64,000 nucleotides of DNA, taken from assembly GCA_002256345.1 (NCBI GenBank), contig NKIY01000002.1, positions 992,001 to 1,056,000 of the forward strand. The letters run 5' to 3'. This document shows, piece after piece, positions 44,596 to 54,475 of this stretch. Position 1 is the stretch's first letter, and every line of letters begins with the position of its first letter. Source of the DNA: Bradyrhizobiaceae bacterium PARB1 (GTDB lineage Bacteria; Pseudomonadota; Alphaproteobacteria; Rhizobiales; Xanthobacteraceae). Below the pieces are notes generated by a model. The model did no database searches. It was not told the DNA's origin and saw only the letters and a list, made by a program, of their open reading frames with translations. The translations under genes and the position numbers were made by a program.

Positions 44596-46005
44596 ATGTT
44601 CGAAGGCTTTGACGCGGTCATCCTTGCCCGTGCGCAATTCGCGTTCACGATGTCGTTTCACATCATCTTTCCAGCATTCTCGATCGGGCTTGCAAGCTAT
44701 CTCGCTGTACTCGAAGCGCTGTGGCTATGGACCGGACGCGAAGTCTTCATCAACCTGTTCAACTACTGGCTCAAGATCTTCGCCGTTGCTTTTGGCATGG
44801 GTGTCGTTTCCGGCATCGTGATGTCGTACCAATTCGGCACCAACTGGTCGTCCTTCTCCGACAAAGCGGGACCGATTATCGGTCCATTGATGGCTTATGA
44901 GGTGCTGACCGCCTTTTTCCTCGAGGCCGGCTTTCTCGGTGTCATGCTGTTCGGACTTCAACGCGTAGGACCCAGGCTGCATTTTCTCGCAACGCTGATG
45001 GTTGCGATCGGAACGCTGATCTCGGCATTCTGGATCCTGTCGGCGAATTCCTGGATGCAGACGCCGACGGGTTACAGCATCAATGAAGCCGGCCAGTTCG
45101 TTGCCGCCGATTGGTGGAAGGTGATCTTCAACCCGTCCTTCCCTTATCGTCTGGTGCATATGGTTCTTGCCGCCTATCTCACGACCGCATTCGTCGTGGG
45201 CGCAGTCGGCGCCTATCACCTGTTGAAAAATGAATATCTGCCCGGCCCGCGCGTGATGTTCTCGATGGCCATGTGGATGGCGACGATCGTTGCGCCACTG
45301 CAAATTCTGGTGGGCGACCAGCACGGCCTCAACACGCTGGAGCATCAACCGACCAAGATCATGGCCATGGAAGGCCATTTCGACAGTCACCCCCATGGCG
45401 CCCCGCTCATCCTGTTTGGCATTCCGAGCCAGGCCGAAGCAAAGGTGAACTACGCCATCGAGATACCGAAGCTCGGATCGCTGATCCTGAAGCACGATCC
45501 GAATGCCCCGATGGCCGGCCTCGACACCGTTCCGCGCGAGAACTGGCCGCCAGTGCCGATCACCTTCTGGTCGTTTCGCATCATGGTCGGCATCGGCGTG
45601 CTGATGCTTGGACTGGGGCTGCTCAGCCTCGTCATGCGCTTTCGCCGCACATTCTATCAGTCGCGATTGCTGCATATCTTCGCCTTGGCGATGGGCCCGT
45701 CAGGCTTCATTGCCGTGCTGGCCGGCTGGGTGACCACGGAAACCGGACGGCAGCCATTCACGGTGTTCGGCCTGCTGCGGACAAGCGACTCGGTGTCGCC
45801 GCTCGCGGCACCAGCAGTCGCATGGTCCTTGATCGCATTTGCCATCGTCTATTTCGCAGTCTTCGCCGCCGGTACGATCTATCTGCTGCGACTGATGGCG
45901 GCGCCGCCGCATCATGACGAGCAAGGGCCCGCCGGCAACGTCCCGAGCCGCGCAGCGGGCGTCACGCCGGCGATCGGCGCAACCGTGGTCGGGGGCGCGT
46001 CATGA
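44596..46005 (+). CDS. cioA: Cyanide-insensitive bd-type ubiquinol oxidase subunit I
   Basis: The 469-residue subunit has the haem-ligand His22 in RAQFAFTMSFHIIFPAFSIG and a short Q-loop, typical of the cyanide-insensitive branch. The quinol-site block reads GRQPFTVFGLLRTSDSVSP, where the usual GRQPW is GRQPF. It oxidises ubiquinol and reduces oxygen. Its stop overlaps the cioB start (ATGA). Confidence 0.92.
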   Translation: MFEGFDAVILARAQFAFTMSFHIIFPAFSIGLASYLAVLEALWLWTGREVFINLFNYWLKIFAVAFGMGVVSGIVMSYQFGTNWSSFSDKAGPIIGPLMAYEVLTAFFLEAGFLGVMLFGLQRVGPRLHFLATLMVAIGTLISAFWILSANSWMQTPTGYSINEAGQFVAADWWKVIFNPSFPYRLVHMVLAAYLTTAFVVGAVGAYHLLKNEYLPGPRVMFSMAMWMATIVAPLQILVGDQHGLNTLEHQPTKIMAMEGHFDSHPHGAPLILFGIPSQAEAKVNYAIEIPKLGSLILKHDPNAPMAGLDTVPRENWPPVPITFWSFRIMVGIGVLMLGLGLLSLVMRFRRTFYQSRLLHIFALAMGPSGFIAVLAGWVTTETGRQPFTVFGLLRTSDSVSPLAAPAVAWSLIAFAIVYFAVFAAGTIYLLRLMAAPPHHDEQGPAGNVPSRAAGVTPAIGATVVGGAS

Positions 46006-47003
46006 TCGATATCGCTGTCATCTGGGCCTTCATCATCGCTTTCGCCGTTTTCGTTTATGTGGTGATGGATGGTTTCGACCTCGGCATTGGCCTGCTGTTT
46101 CCACTGTTTCCACGCAAGGAAGACCGTGACGTCATCATGAACTCGGTCGCCCCGGTCTGGGACGGCAACGAGACCTGGCTGGTGCTCGGCGGCGGCGGGC
46201 TGATGGCTGCGTTTCCGCTGGCCTATGCGGTTCTGATGCCCGCTTTATACACGCCCATGATCGTGATGCTGCTGGGCCTCGTGTTTCGCGGCGTAGCCTT
46301 CGAGTTTCGCTGGCGCACCACGCGTGAACGCAATCTGTGGGACATCGCTTTTGCCGGAGGCTCGTTGCTCGCCACGCTAGCGCAGGGCGTAGCGCTCGGC
46401 GCTATCCTGCAAGGCGTGATCGTCAATGGCCGCCATTACGGGGGCGGCTGGTGGGACTGGCTGACGCCCTTCAGCATCCTCACCGGCGTGGCGCTGGTGA
46501 TCGGATACTCCCTGCTCGGAGCCACTTGGTTGATCATGAAGACCGAAGGCCCGTTGCGCGACAAGGCTTATCGCCTCGGCTGGTGGCTGCTGGCTGCGAT
46601 GCTCATCGCCATCGGCATCGTCAGCCTCGCAACGCCGTTCCTCGACGCCACTTATGCCCGGCGCTGGTTCGCCTGGCCGAACATGATCCTGACCGCACCG
46701 GTGCCGATCGCTGTCGCAGCGGTCTCGGCCCTGTTGATACGCAGTCTCGCCGCAAGGCAGGACTACCGGCCGTTCTTCTACACGCTGATGCTTTTCGCGC
46801 TGTGCTATGTCGGGCTCGGCGTCGGCATGTGGCCTTATATCGTACCGCACAGCATCACCATCTGGCAGGCCGCCGCGCCCGACAATAGCCTGCATTTCAT
46901 GAGTTACGGCGTCGCGATCCTGGTCCCGCTGATCCTGGGTTATACTGGCTGGGCCTATTATGTTTTTCGCGGCAAGGTTCGCGCCGGCGCAGGATATCAC
47001 TGA
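46002..47003 (+). CDS. cioB: Cyanide-insensitive bd-type ubiquinol oxidase subunit II
   Basis: The 333-residue subunit has eight or nine hydrophobic helices and the family start AVIWAFIIAFAVFVYVVMDGFDLGIGLLFP, with FRGVAFEFRW and GYTGWAYYVFRGKV near the ends. It pairs with CioA. Its TGA overlaps the ATG of the small DUF2474 gene. Confidence 0.92.
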   Translation: MIDIAVIWAFIIAFAVFVYVVMDGFDLGIGLLFPLFPRKEDRDVIMNSVAPVWDGNETWLVLGGGGLMAAFPLAYAVLMPALYTPMIVMLLGLVFRGVAFEFRWRTTRERNLWDIAFAGGSLLATLAQGVALGAILQGVIVNGRHYGGGWWDWLTPFSILTGVALVIGYSLLGATWLIMKTEGPLRDKAYRLGWWLLAAMLIAIGIVSLATPFLDATYARRWFAWPNMILTAPVPIAVAAVSALLIRSLAARQDYRPFFYTLMLFALCYVGLGVGMWPYIVPHSITIWQAAAPDNSLHFMSYGVAILVPLILGYTGWAYYVFRGKVRAGAGYH

Positions 47004-47137
47004 TGACGGCAGCGCCTCAGCAAAAGCCTCGTCCACTGTCGCAGCGCTTGCTTTGGTTCGTGGCGCTATGGGTCAGTGGCGTCGCCAGCGTTACTGTCGT
47101 CAGCTTCATTTTGCGGCTCTGGATCGCGCCGAAGTAA
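47003..47137 (+). CDS. DUF2474 small bd-oxidase subunit (44 aa)
   Basis: An ATG overlapping the cioB TGA opens a 44-codon frame ending in TAA. The product has one membrane helix (LLWFVALWVSGVASVTVVSFIL) flanked by basic residues, RLLWF and RLWIAPK, which matches the DUF2474 family that follows cioB in proteobacteria. CydX-like proteins of this kind stabilise the haems of bd oxidases; the same role here is inference. Confidence 0.82.
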   Translation: MTAAPQQKPRPLSQRLLWFVALWVSGVASVTVVSFILRLWIAPK

Positions 47138-47276
47138 CGTGCCCTTTAATCAAATCGTCACGACCTCTCCCGAGGATGCGCCGCAACCGCTCGCACCAGC
47201 CGCTGCGATTCGTGGGTTTCCGTACACCCGCGGCGATGCTATGCACGAACGAACCGTCAAATCGGGAGATGCCGAA

Positions 47277-47879
47277 ATGATCGACCTTCGCCGCCTGCTC
47301 GGGCTCGCTTTCATTGCCGCAGCCGGACTCACATGGTCGATCACGCAGGCCAGCGCGCAGATGCAGCGCCCCGATATCGGCGACGAGCCCGGCCTGATCG
47401 CCGACGACTCCATCGAATTGCCGCCCGAATATCAGAAGCAGATGGTGCTCTATCGTACCACCGAGCCGCCGGGCACCATCATCATCTCCACTGCCGAACG
47501 CTACCTCTATCTGGTGCAGGGCAATGGCCGCGCCATGCGCTATGGCATCGGCGTCGGCCGCGATGGCTTCCAGTGGCAGGGCCTCGTCAAGATCTCGCGC
47601 AAGGCCGAATGGCCGGACTGGACGCCGCCGGCGGAAATGATCCAGCGCCAGCCCTATCTGCCGCGCTTCATGGCCGGCGGCCCCGGCAACCCCATGGGCG
47701 CCCGCGCGCTATATCTCGGGGCTACCGTCTATCGCATCCACGGCACCAACCGGCCCGATACTATCGGCACCGCCGTCTCGTCCGGCTGCTTCCGCCTCGT
47801 CAATGCCGATGTCAGCGATCTCTATGAGCGCGTGCCCGTCGGCACCAAAGTCGTGATCCGGCAGAAGCCCGAAATCTGA
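47277..47879 (+). CDS. L,D-transpeptidase (YkuD domain)
   Basis: The start is ATG 47277, with GGGAG 9 nt before it; ATG 47241 is an alternative. The 200-residue product has a signal helix (LLGLAFIAAAGLTWSITQASA) and the YkuD catalytic block with H155 (IHGTNRPDTIG) and nucleophile C171 (SSGCFRLVNADV). It makes 3-3 peptidoglycan cross-links or attaches proteins in the periplasm. Confidence 0.93.
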   Translation: MIDLRRLLGLAFIAAAGLTWSITQASAQMQRPDIGDEPGLIADDSIELPPEYQKQMVLYRTTEPPGTIIISTAERYLYLVQGNGRAMRYGIGVGRDGFQWQGLVKISRKAEWPDWTPPAEMIQRQPYLPRFMAGGPGNPMGARALYLGATVYRIHGTNRPDTIGTAVSSGCFRLVNADVSDLYERVPVGTKVVIRQKPEI

Positions 47880-47942
47880 GGTGGCATTCGCCAAGACGAC
47901 TCTCTGCATCACATAACGCCATCAATCGGGGGCTGAATTCTC

Positions 47943-48989
47943 ATGGCGATGAAGCGCACTTTCGTGACCGGCCTGGCCATCGGCCTCGCCGTCGCCACCG
48001 CCGTGGCTGCCGCCGCGATTACCTATGAACGCTACGACACCAAGACGCTGAAGCGCACCGTTAAGCGCGACGCGGTTCTCTGCGGCGTCAATCAGAGCCT
48101 GCCGGGCTTCTCCGCGCCCGACGCACAGGGCAACTGGAGCGGCTTCGATGTCGACTTCTGCCGCGCCGTCGCCGCTGCCATCTTCGACGATCCGAAGAAG
48201 GTGAAGTTCGTCGGCCTCGACGCCAATGAGCGCTTCAAGGAACTGCAGAGCCGCAAGATCGACATCCTCGCCCGCAACACCACCTGGAGCATGTCGCGCG
48301 AGAGCAATCTGGCGCTTTATTTCCCCGCCGTCTCCTATTACGACGGTCAGGGTTTCATGGTGCCGAAATCGCGCAAGATCGACTCTGCGCTCGAACTCGA
48401 CGGCAGCAAGGTCTGCGTTCAGGACGGCACCACGACCGTGCTGAATGCCGCCGACTACTTCCGCGCCAACAACATGAAATATACGGAAGTGAAGTTTCCG
48501 AAGCTGGATGAAGTTCTGAAAGCCTATAATTCCGGCCAGTGCGACACTTTCACCGCCGACGCCTCGCAGCTCTACGCACTGCGCCTGACGCTGGCCAAGC
48601 CGGACGACCACACCATCCTGCCCGATGTCATCTCGAAGGAGCCGCTGGCTCCGGTCGTCCGCCAGCGTGACGACGACTGGATGATGATCGTGAAGTGGAC
48701 GCTCTATGCGATGATCAATGCCGAAGAGCTCGGCATCACCTCGAAAAATATTGACGAAGCGCTGAAGTCGAAGAAGCCCGATGTGATGCGCCTGGTCGGC
48801 ACCGAAGGCGTCTATGGCGAGGATCTCGGCCTGTCGAAGGACTGGGCCGCCCGCATCATCCGCCATGTCGGCAATTATGGCGAGGTCTATGAGCGCAATG
48901 TTGGCGACGGCTCGAAGCTGAAAATCCCGCGCGGCCTGAACCAGATCTGGAGCGCCGGCGGCATCCAATACGCGCCGCCGATCAGGTAA
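47943..48989 (+). CDS. General amino-acid-binding protein (AapJ/BztA type)
   Basis: The 348-residue periplasmic protein has an N-terminal signal (FVTGLAIGLAVATAVAAAA). The AapJ pattern follows: KRDAVLCGVNQSLPGFSAPD, WSGFDVDFCRAVAAAIF, RNTTWSMSRE, and FTADASQLYALRL. It binds L-amino acids for an Aap-type ABC transporter. No permease or ATPase gene follows, so it is an orphan here. Confidence 0.9.
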   Translation: MAMKRTFVTGLAIGLAVATAVAAAAITYERYDTKTLKRTVKRDAVLCGVNQSLPGFSAPDAQGNWSGFDVDFCRAVAAAIFDDPKKVKFVGLDANERFKELQSRKIDILARNTTWSMSRESNLALYFPAVSYYDGQGFMVPKSRKIDSALELDGSKVCVQDGTTTVLNAADYFRANNMKYTEVKFPKLDEVLKAYNSGQCDTFTADASQLYALRLTLAKPDDHTILPDVISKEPLAPVVRQRDDDWMMIVKWTLYAMINAEELGITSKNIDEALKSKKPDVMRLVGTEGVYGEDLGLSKDWAARIIRHVGNYGEVYERNVGDGSKLKIPRGLNQIWSAGGIQYAPPIR

Positions 48990-48997
48990 GGCCCTGT

Positions 48998-49118
48998 GTC
49001 CCGGGGCGCGGTGCAACGTGAAGCGTTGCGCCGCTGAACCGGGACCGTATCGAACTCCAGCGTCTGTTGCGGTCCCGGCTCTGCGAAGCGGCACTTCGCG
49101 CCGCATCGCGTCCGGGAC
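48998..49118. repeat. Paired inverted palindromic repeat (type 1)
   Basis: Two related units face each other: 48998-49046 begins GTCCCGG and ends CCGGGACC; 49071-49118 begins GGTCCCGG and ends TCCGGGAC. The reverse complement of the second matches the first over most of its length. Each unit also folds. This resembles dispersed extragenic elements of Bradyrhizobium-like genomes. It lies between convergent genes. Confidence 0.65.
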
Positions 49119-49129
49119 AAGTAAGCCCC

Positions 49130-50266
49130 TCAATACTTCTTCATCTTCGCAAGCTGATCCGCGTGATAGTTGCTGTCGCCCAGCAGCTCCTGGCACACCC
49201 GCGCGCGCTTCATGAACAGGCCGATGTCGAACTGGTCGGTCATGCCCATGCCGCCATGCATCTGCACGCCCTCTTGCACCGCCAGCGTCGCCGTGGTGCC
49301 GGCCTTCGCCTTGGCGACGGCCACCGCAGCCGCCGCATTGGGCGCATCGGCATCGAGCAATTGCAGCGCCTTCATGGCCGCCGCGCGTGTCACCTCGATC
49401 TCCGTATAGAGATGTGCGGCACGGTGCTGCAGCGCCTGGAATTCGCCGATCAGCTTGCCGAACTGCTTGCGCTCCTTCAGATAAGTCACGGTGCGGCCGA
49501 ACACCTCGTCCGACAGTCCGACCATCTCCGCCGCCACAGCGCCGCGGCCGATATTCAGCACGCGATCCAGCAGCACGCCGCCCTGGTCGACTTCGCCGAG
49601 CACGCTGTCCGCATCGACGGCGACATTGTCAAACACGATCCGCGCAGCATTGTGCGCGTCCACCATGACTGTGCGCTCGATGGCGATGCCCTTTGCCTTG
49701 GGATCGATGGCGAACAGCGTCAGCCCCTCGCGCTCGCCGACCGCCCCGCCGCTGCGTGCCGCGACGATCAGGAGATTGGCGGCGTGGCCATCGATCACGA
49801 AGGCCTTGTCACCGTTCAGCTTGAAACCATTGCCGGCTCGCTCGGCCTTGAGAACGATGTTCAGGGGACGATGCTTGGTGCCTTCATCCACGGCCAGCGC
49901 CGCGAGCAGCGAACCATCGGCGATCTTCGGCAGATAAGCGGCCTGCTGCGCCTCGCTGCCGCCGCGCAGCGCGGTGACGCCGAGCACAGCGCTGGCAAAG
50001 AAGGGCGACGGCATCAGCGTGCGCCCGATCTCTTCCATGATGACGCCGGCCTCGACAGCGCCGAGCCCGCTGCCGCCATGGGCTTCCGGCACCAGCAGGC
50101 CGGCAAAGCCCATTTCGGCAAAAGTCTTCCAATGGTCGCGCGAGAAGCCGATGGCGTCCTTGCTGTCGCGCAGCGCGCGCAGATGGGCTATTGGCGCCTT
50201 GTCGCCAATGAAACCGCGGGCGCTGTCGCGGAGCATGGTCTGTTCTTCATTGAGGAGGAGAGGCAT
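49130..50266 (-). CDS. Acyl-CoA dehydrogenase, small-subunit type
   Basis: The 378-residue flavoprotein has LLNEEQTMLRDSARGFIGDKAP at the start, FAGLLVPEAHGGSGLGAVEAGVIMEEIG and the C-terminal QMHGGMGMTDQFDIGLFMKRARV. With the upstream acyl-CoA dehydrogenase it looks like the second subunit of a heteromeric pair, as in pimeloyl-CoA or steroid-chain dehydrogenases. The substrate is unknown. Separated from the partner gene by a palindromic repeat. Confidence 0.85.
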   Translation of the reverse strand: MPLLLNEEQTMLRDSARGFIGDKAPIAHLRALRDSKDAIGFSRDHWKTFAEMGFAGLLVPEAHGGSGLGAVEAGVIMEEIGRTLMPSPFFASAVLGVTALRGGSEAQQAAYLPKIADGSLLAALAVDEGTKHRPLNIVLKAERAGNGFKLNGDKAFVIDGHAANLLIVAARSGGAVGEREGLTLFAIDPKAKGIAIERTVMVDAHNAARIVFDNVAVDADSVLGEVDQGGVLLDRVLNIGRGAVAAEMVGLSDEVFGRTVTYLKERKQFGKLIGEFQALQHRAAHLYTEIEVTRAAAMKALQLLDADAPNAAAAVAVAKAKAGTTATLAVQEGVQMHGGMGMTDQFDIGLFMKRARVCQELLGDSNYHADQLAKMKKY

Positions 50267-50307
50267 GAGGTTCTCTAATGTCTGCAGTGACCATTGAAAT
50301 GAAACTC

Positions 50308-50391
50308 GTCATGGCCGGGCTTGTCCCGGCCATCCACGTCTTCCTCGCTTGCGGCAAAGACGTGGATACCCGGCATTCGCCGGGCATGACG
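50308..50391. repeat. Palindromic extragenic repeat (type 2)
   Basis: The unit starts GTCATGGCCGGGCTTGTCCC and ends with a GCCGGGCATGAC arm, with AAGACGTGGAT pairing to ATCCACGTCTT inside. This pattern is widespread in Bradyrhizobium-group genomes. It lies between the two acyl-CoA dehydrogenase genes. A half-unit recurs at 56867-56895. Confidence 0.7.
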
Positions 50392-50401
50392 GTGGAGAGG
50401 C

Positions 50402-51586
<1,185 letters not shown>

Positions 51587-51748
51587 CCGGCGTTTCCTGT
51601 TGTTGTGAGCGGATGCGCCGCATCCGCCTTTGTTGTTTCAGGAAGCTTACCCGGCGGGTCGTGGAATTCAATGCCCTGTCGCGCCGCGCGGAGAACCGCT
51701 AGCCTCGTCACGACGAACGGCAACGAATAAAAACACACGAGGACATCC

Positions 51749-52303
51749 ATGCGCCTGAAACTTCTTTCGCCTGGCGAAATGACCGCCGATCAGAAGGCGA
51801 TCTATGACGAGTCGATTGCCAGCAAGCGCGGCAAGCCGCCGGAGCCGATGATGGCCTGGCTCGCCAGCCCCGAAATGGCACGCCATGCCACGCGCCTCGG
51901 CGCCTTCCTGCGCTATGACACGTCCCTGTCCGCCGCTCATACGGAGCTGGCAATTCTGGTTACAGCCCGGCACTGGACGGCACATTTCGAATGGTATGCG
52001 CACAAGAAATTTGCGCTCGCCGGCGGCCTCGATCCCGCCATCATCGAGGACATCAAGAATCGTCGCACGCCGACATTCACCGAAACGAAAGAGCGCGTGA
52101 TCTATGACGTCGCCAAATCACTGCATGAAGCACGGGGGATCTCGAAGCCGCTCTATGACGAAGCCGCCGAAATCCTCGGCGCCAAGGCGCTGGTCGAGAT
52201 CATCGGCCTGTGCGGTTACTACACGATGGTCTCGATGACACTGAACACCTATGAGTTCGGCCTGCCGGACGGACAGGTGTCAGAACTGGTAGGCACTCCG
52301 TAG
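51749..52303 (+). CDS. Carboxymuconolactone decarboxylase-family protein
   Basis: This 184-residue alpha-helical AhpD-like protein has LGAFLRYDTSLSAAHTELAILVTARHWTAHFEWYAHKKFALAGGL and EIIGLCGYYTMVSMTLNTYEFGLPDG. The usual CxxC is absent: the helix reads TARHWTAHFEW. It is therefore probably of the decarboxylase-like rather than the peroxidase branch. The function is unknown. Confidence 0.8.
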   Translation: MRLKLLSPGEMTADQKAIYDESIASKRGKPPEPMMAWLASPEMARHATRLGAFLRYDTSLSAAHTELAILVTARHWTAHFEWYAHKKFALAGGLDPAIIEDIKNRRTPTFTETKERVIYDVAKSLHEARGISKPLYDEAAEILGAKALVEIIGLCGYYTMVSMTLNTYEFGLPDGQVSELVGTP

Positions 52304-52383
52304 GATGGGTTGAGCGAAGCGAAAACCCATCAATCCAATTCCTGGAAACGATGGGTTTCGCGAAGACGCTCTACCCATCCTGC
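52300..52383. repeat. Palindromic repeat (type 3), copy 1
   Basis: The unit starts GTAGGATGGGTTGAGCGAAG and ends CGCTCTACCCATCCTG, with AACCCATC pairing to GATGGGTT within. It overlaps the stop of the carboxymuconolactone-type gene and lies before the VOC gene. Copy 2 lies after the same gene. Confidence 0.75.
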
Positions 52384-52431
52384 GATCCTGTGACTAGATC
52401 GGCCTCACATCACAACGCTCAGGAGACACTC

Positions 52432-52929
52432 ATGCCCACCGCCAACCCGCCGATCCCTGCAGGCACGCGGATCGGGCATGTGCACCTGAAAGTGGCCGAT
52501 CTCGAACGCGCGCTCGGCTTCTATCGCGACGTGCTCGGTTTTCAGGTCAAGCAACGCTATGGCGACCAGGCGGTGTTCATCGCCGCCGACGATTATCACC
52601 ACCATATCGGCCTCAACACCTGGGAGAGCAAAGGCGGTGATCCACCCGCGCCCGGCACCACCGGCCTCTTCCACACCGCTATCCTGTATCCGACCCGCGC
52701 CGCGCTGGCCGACGCGCTGCACCGCGTGCTCGCGGCCGGCATCTCGCTTGACGGCGCCAGCGACCATGGCGTGAGCCAGGCGCTGTATCTGCGCGATCCC
52801 GACCAGAACGGGGTAGAGCTCTATTGGGATCGCCCGGAGAGTGAATGGCCGCGCGATGCGAATGGCGAGATTGCGATGTTCACGAAGCGGCTGGATGTCG
52901 AGGATTTGTTGAAGGCGAGGGATTCATAA
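52432..52929 (+). CDS. VOC-family (glyoxalase/extradiol dioxygenase-like) protein
   Basis: The start at 52432 follows AGGAGACACTC. The 165-residue product has one VOC module with GHVHLKVADLERALGFYRDVLGF, the metal-site DDYHHHIGLNTWES, and YLRDPDQNGVELYWDRP. It resembles CatE-type catechol 2,3-dioxygenase halves, but half-length VOC proteins often bind other small molecules. It is bracketed by two type-3 repeats. Confidence 0.8.
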   Translation: MPTANPPIPAGTRIGHVHLKVADLERALGFYRDVLGFQVKQRYGDQAVFIAADDYHHHIGLNTWESKGGDPPAPGTTGLFHTAILYPTRAALADALHRVLAAGISLDGASDHGVSQALYLRDPDQNGVELYWDRPESEWPRDANGEIAMFTKRLDVEDLLKARDS

Positions 52930-52941
52930 AACTCTGGTTTA

Positions 52942-53026
52942 GTAGGATGGGTTGAGCGAAGCGACAACCCATCACCTCGCGTGACGAAAGTGATGGGTTG
53001 TCGCGAAGACGCTCAACCCATCCTAC
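52942..53026. repeat. Palindromic repeat (type 3), copy 2
   Basis: This copy has complete arms, GTAGGATGGGTTGAGCG and CGCTCAACCCATCCTAC, around an inner ATCACC...TGATGG region. The minus-strand TAG stop codon of the MFS gene (53023-53025) lies inside its right end. Confidence 0.8.
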
Positions 53027-54258
53027 GGCAGCGGCGTTTTAGCCGCTCGCCCTCGCACCATGATCATGACTGCCGCCACAACCTGCAGCGCCATGCAGCT
53101 ATAGAACGGTACGGCATAGCTCCCCGAAATATCCCGCAGCCAGCCGACGATGCCCGGCCCGAAGGCGTAAGTGACCTGTGTGACCGAGGTGATCAGGCTC
53201 ACCAATATGCCGAACGATCGCGGATCGAATTCGCGCTGCACGATCAGCGCCGGCAGCGTGATCAGGTTGCCCACCGAGAAACCGAACAGCGCACAGGCGA
53301 AGAACACCAGCGGCTCGCTGCGCGTGTTGATCACGATGGCCAGCGCCACCGCCTGGCTCAAGAACGACAGCGCCGAGGCGAGCCGCTGATTGAGCCGGTC
53401 GATCACCGTCGAGAACAGCACCCGGCCGAGCACCGCCATGATGGTCATCAGAGACACCGCCGCTGCCGCGCGCTCGCGGCCGATGGCCGGATCGAGAAAC
53501 GAAATCAGATGGACGATAAAGCCAACCTGCGCGAACAAGCCGAGTGCAAACGGGATGGTCACCGTGAGGAACGCGACATCGCGCATCGCCTCCGCGCGAA
53601 TGCGCGTCGATGACGGCGCATTCGCCGTCGCGGCATCGCCCATGGACGCGCGATGCGGCGGATGACCGACGAACAACACGATGACAGGCACCAGCAGCAA
53701 AGCCATCGCACCCACGGCGGCGACTGTGGCGCCGGCGAAGCCGAACGCACTGCTGGCCGCCACCATCAGCGGCACGCCGACGATGCCGCCGAAGCTGGCG
53801 CCATTCAGCGCGAGGCTGATCGCCATGCCGCGCTTCTTGTCGAACCACAGGCCGAGTGTGTTGGTAATGGCGCCCAGGCTCGTACCTGCCCAGCCGAAAG
53901 CGAGCAGGACATTCACCGCATAGAGCTGCCACGGTGCGGTGATCTGGCCGAGCAGGAATGTGGCGATGCCGAGCATCGCGACACCGGCAAGCAGGGTATT
54001 GCGCGGCCCGAGCGCGCGCATCGCCTCGCTGACGAAGGCGACCAGCAAGGCACCGACGAGATAGAAGAAAGTGGTGGCCGTGGCGATGGTTGACGCCGGC
54101 CAGCCGTGGACGCGCTGGAGTTCCGCGAGATAGACGCTCTGTCCGTAGAATCCGAGCGCCCACCCGAATGTCGCAAGAACGAAACAGACACCGACGATTC
54201 GCCAGCCGTCATAGCGGATCGACGTTTCGTCATTGATCTTGTGTGAGGTCGCGTCCAT
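53023..54258 (-). CDS. MFS transporter (monocarboxylate-porter type)
   Basis: The 411-residue transporter has 12 predicted helices with RYDGWRIVGVCFVLATFGWALGFYG at the start, the SEAMRALGPRNTLLAGVAMLG loop, and LPALIVQREFDPRSFG before helix 10. This oxalate/formate-like branch often carries organic acids. The stop codon lies within the type-3 repeat. It is divergent from the redox regulator gene. Confidence 0.83.
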   Translation of the reverse strand: MDATSHKINDETSIRYDGWRIVGVCFVLATFGWALGFYGQSVYLAELQRVHGWPASTIATATTFFYLVGALLVAFVSEAMRALGPRNTLLAGVAMLGIATFLLGQITAPWQLYAVNVLLAFGWAGTSLGAITNTLGLWFDKKRGMAISLALNGASFGGIVGVPLMVAASSAFGFAGATVAAVGAMALLLVPVIVLFVGHPPHRASMGDAATANAPSSTRIRAEAMRDVAFLTVTIPFALGLFAQVGFIVHLISFLDPAIGRERAAAAVSLMTIMAVLGRVLFSTVIDRLNQRLASALSFLSQAVALAIVINTRSEPLVFFACALFGFSVGNLITLPALIVQREFDPRSFGILVSLITSVTQVTYAFGPGIVGWLRDISGSYAVPFYSCMALQVVAAVMIMVRGRAAKTPLP

Positions 54259-54300
54259 TCCGGATCTTCTTTCGCCTGTGTTTCCTCTGCATGCTGCTCT

Positions 54301-54315
54301 GCGACAACACGCCGC
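54301..54315 (-). promoter_or_regulatory. RegR/RegA-like binding site
   Basis: On the minus strand GCGGCGTGTTGTCGC matches the RegR-box consensus I recall for Bradyrhizobium (GNGRCRTTNNGNCGC) in 10 of 11 fixed positions. It lies 43 bp before the MFS start and about 160 bp before the RegR-like gene. Confidence 0.4.
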
Positions 54316-54475
54316 GCAGATGTACCACCGTTCCCGGCATTAACCACCCGTTTTGCCGGGAAAAAGCCTGCGTTCCTTAACTTCGCGAGCAAGCCATCAC
54401 GGCGATCACGCTCTTGGCAGGTGAACTGCTGGACGCCATATGCTAGGGGGTATTGCAGATGGAGGATTTGAAACC

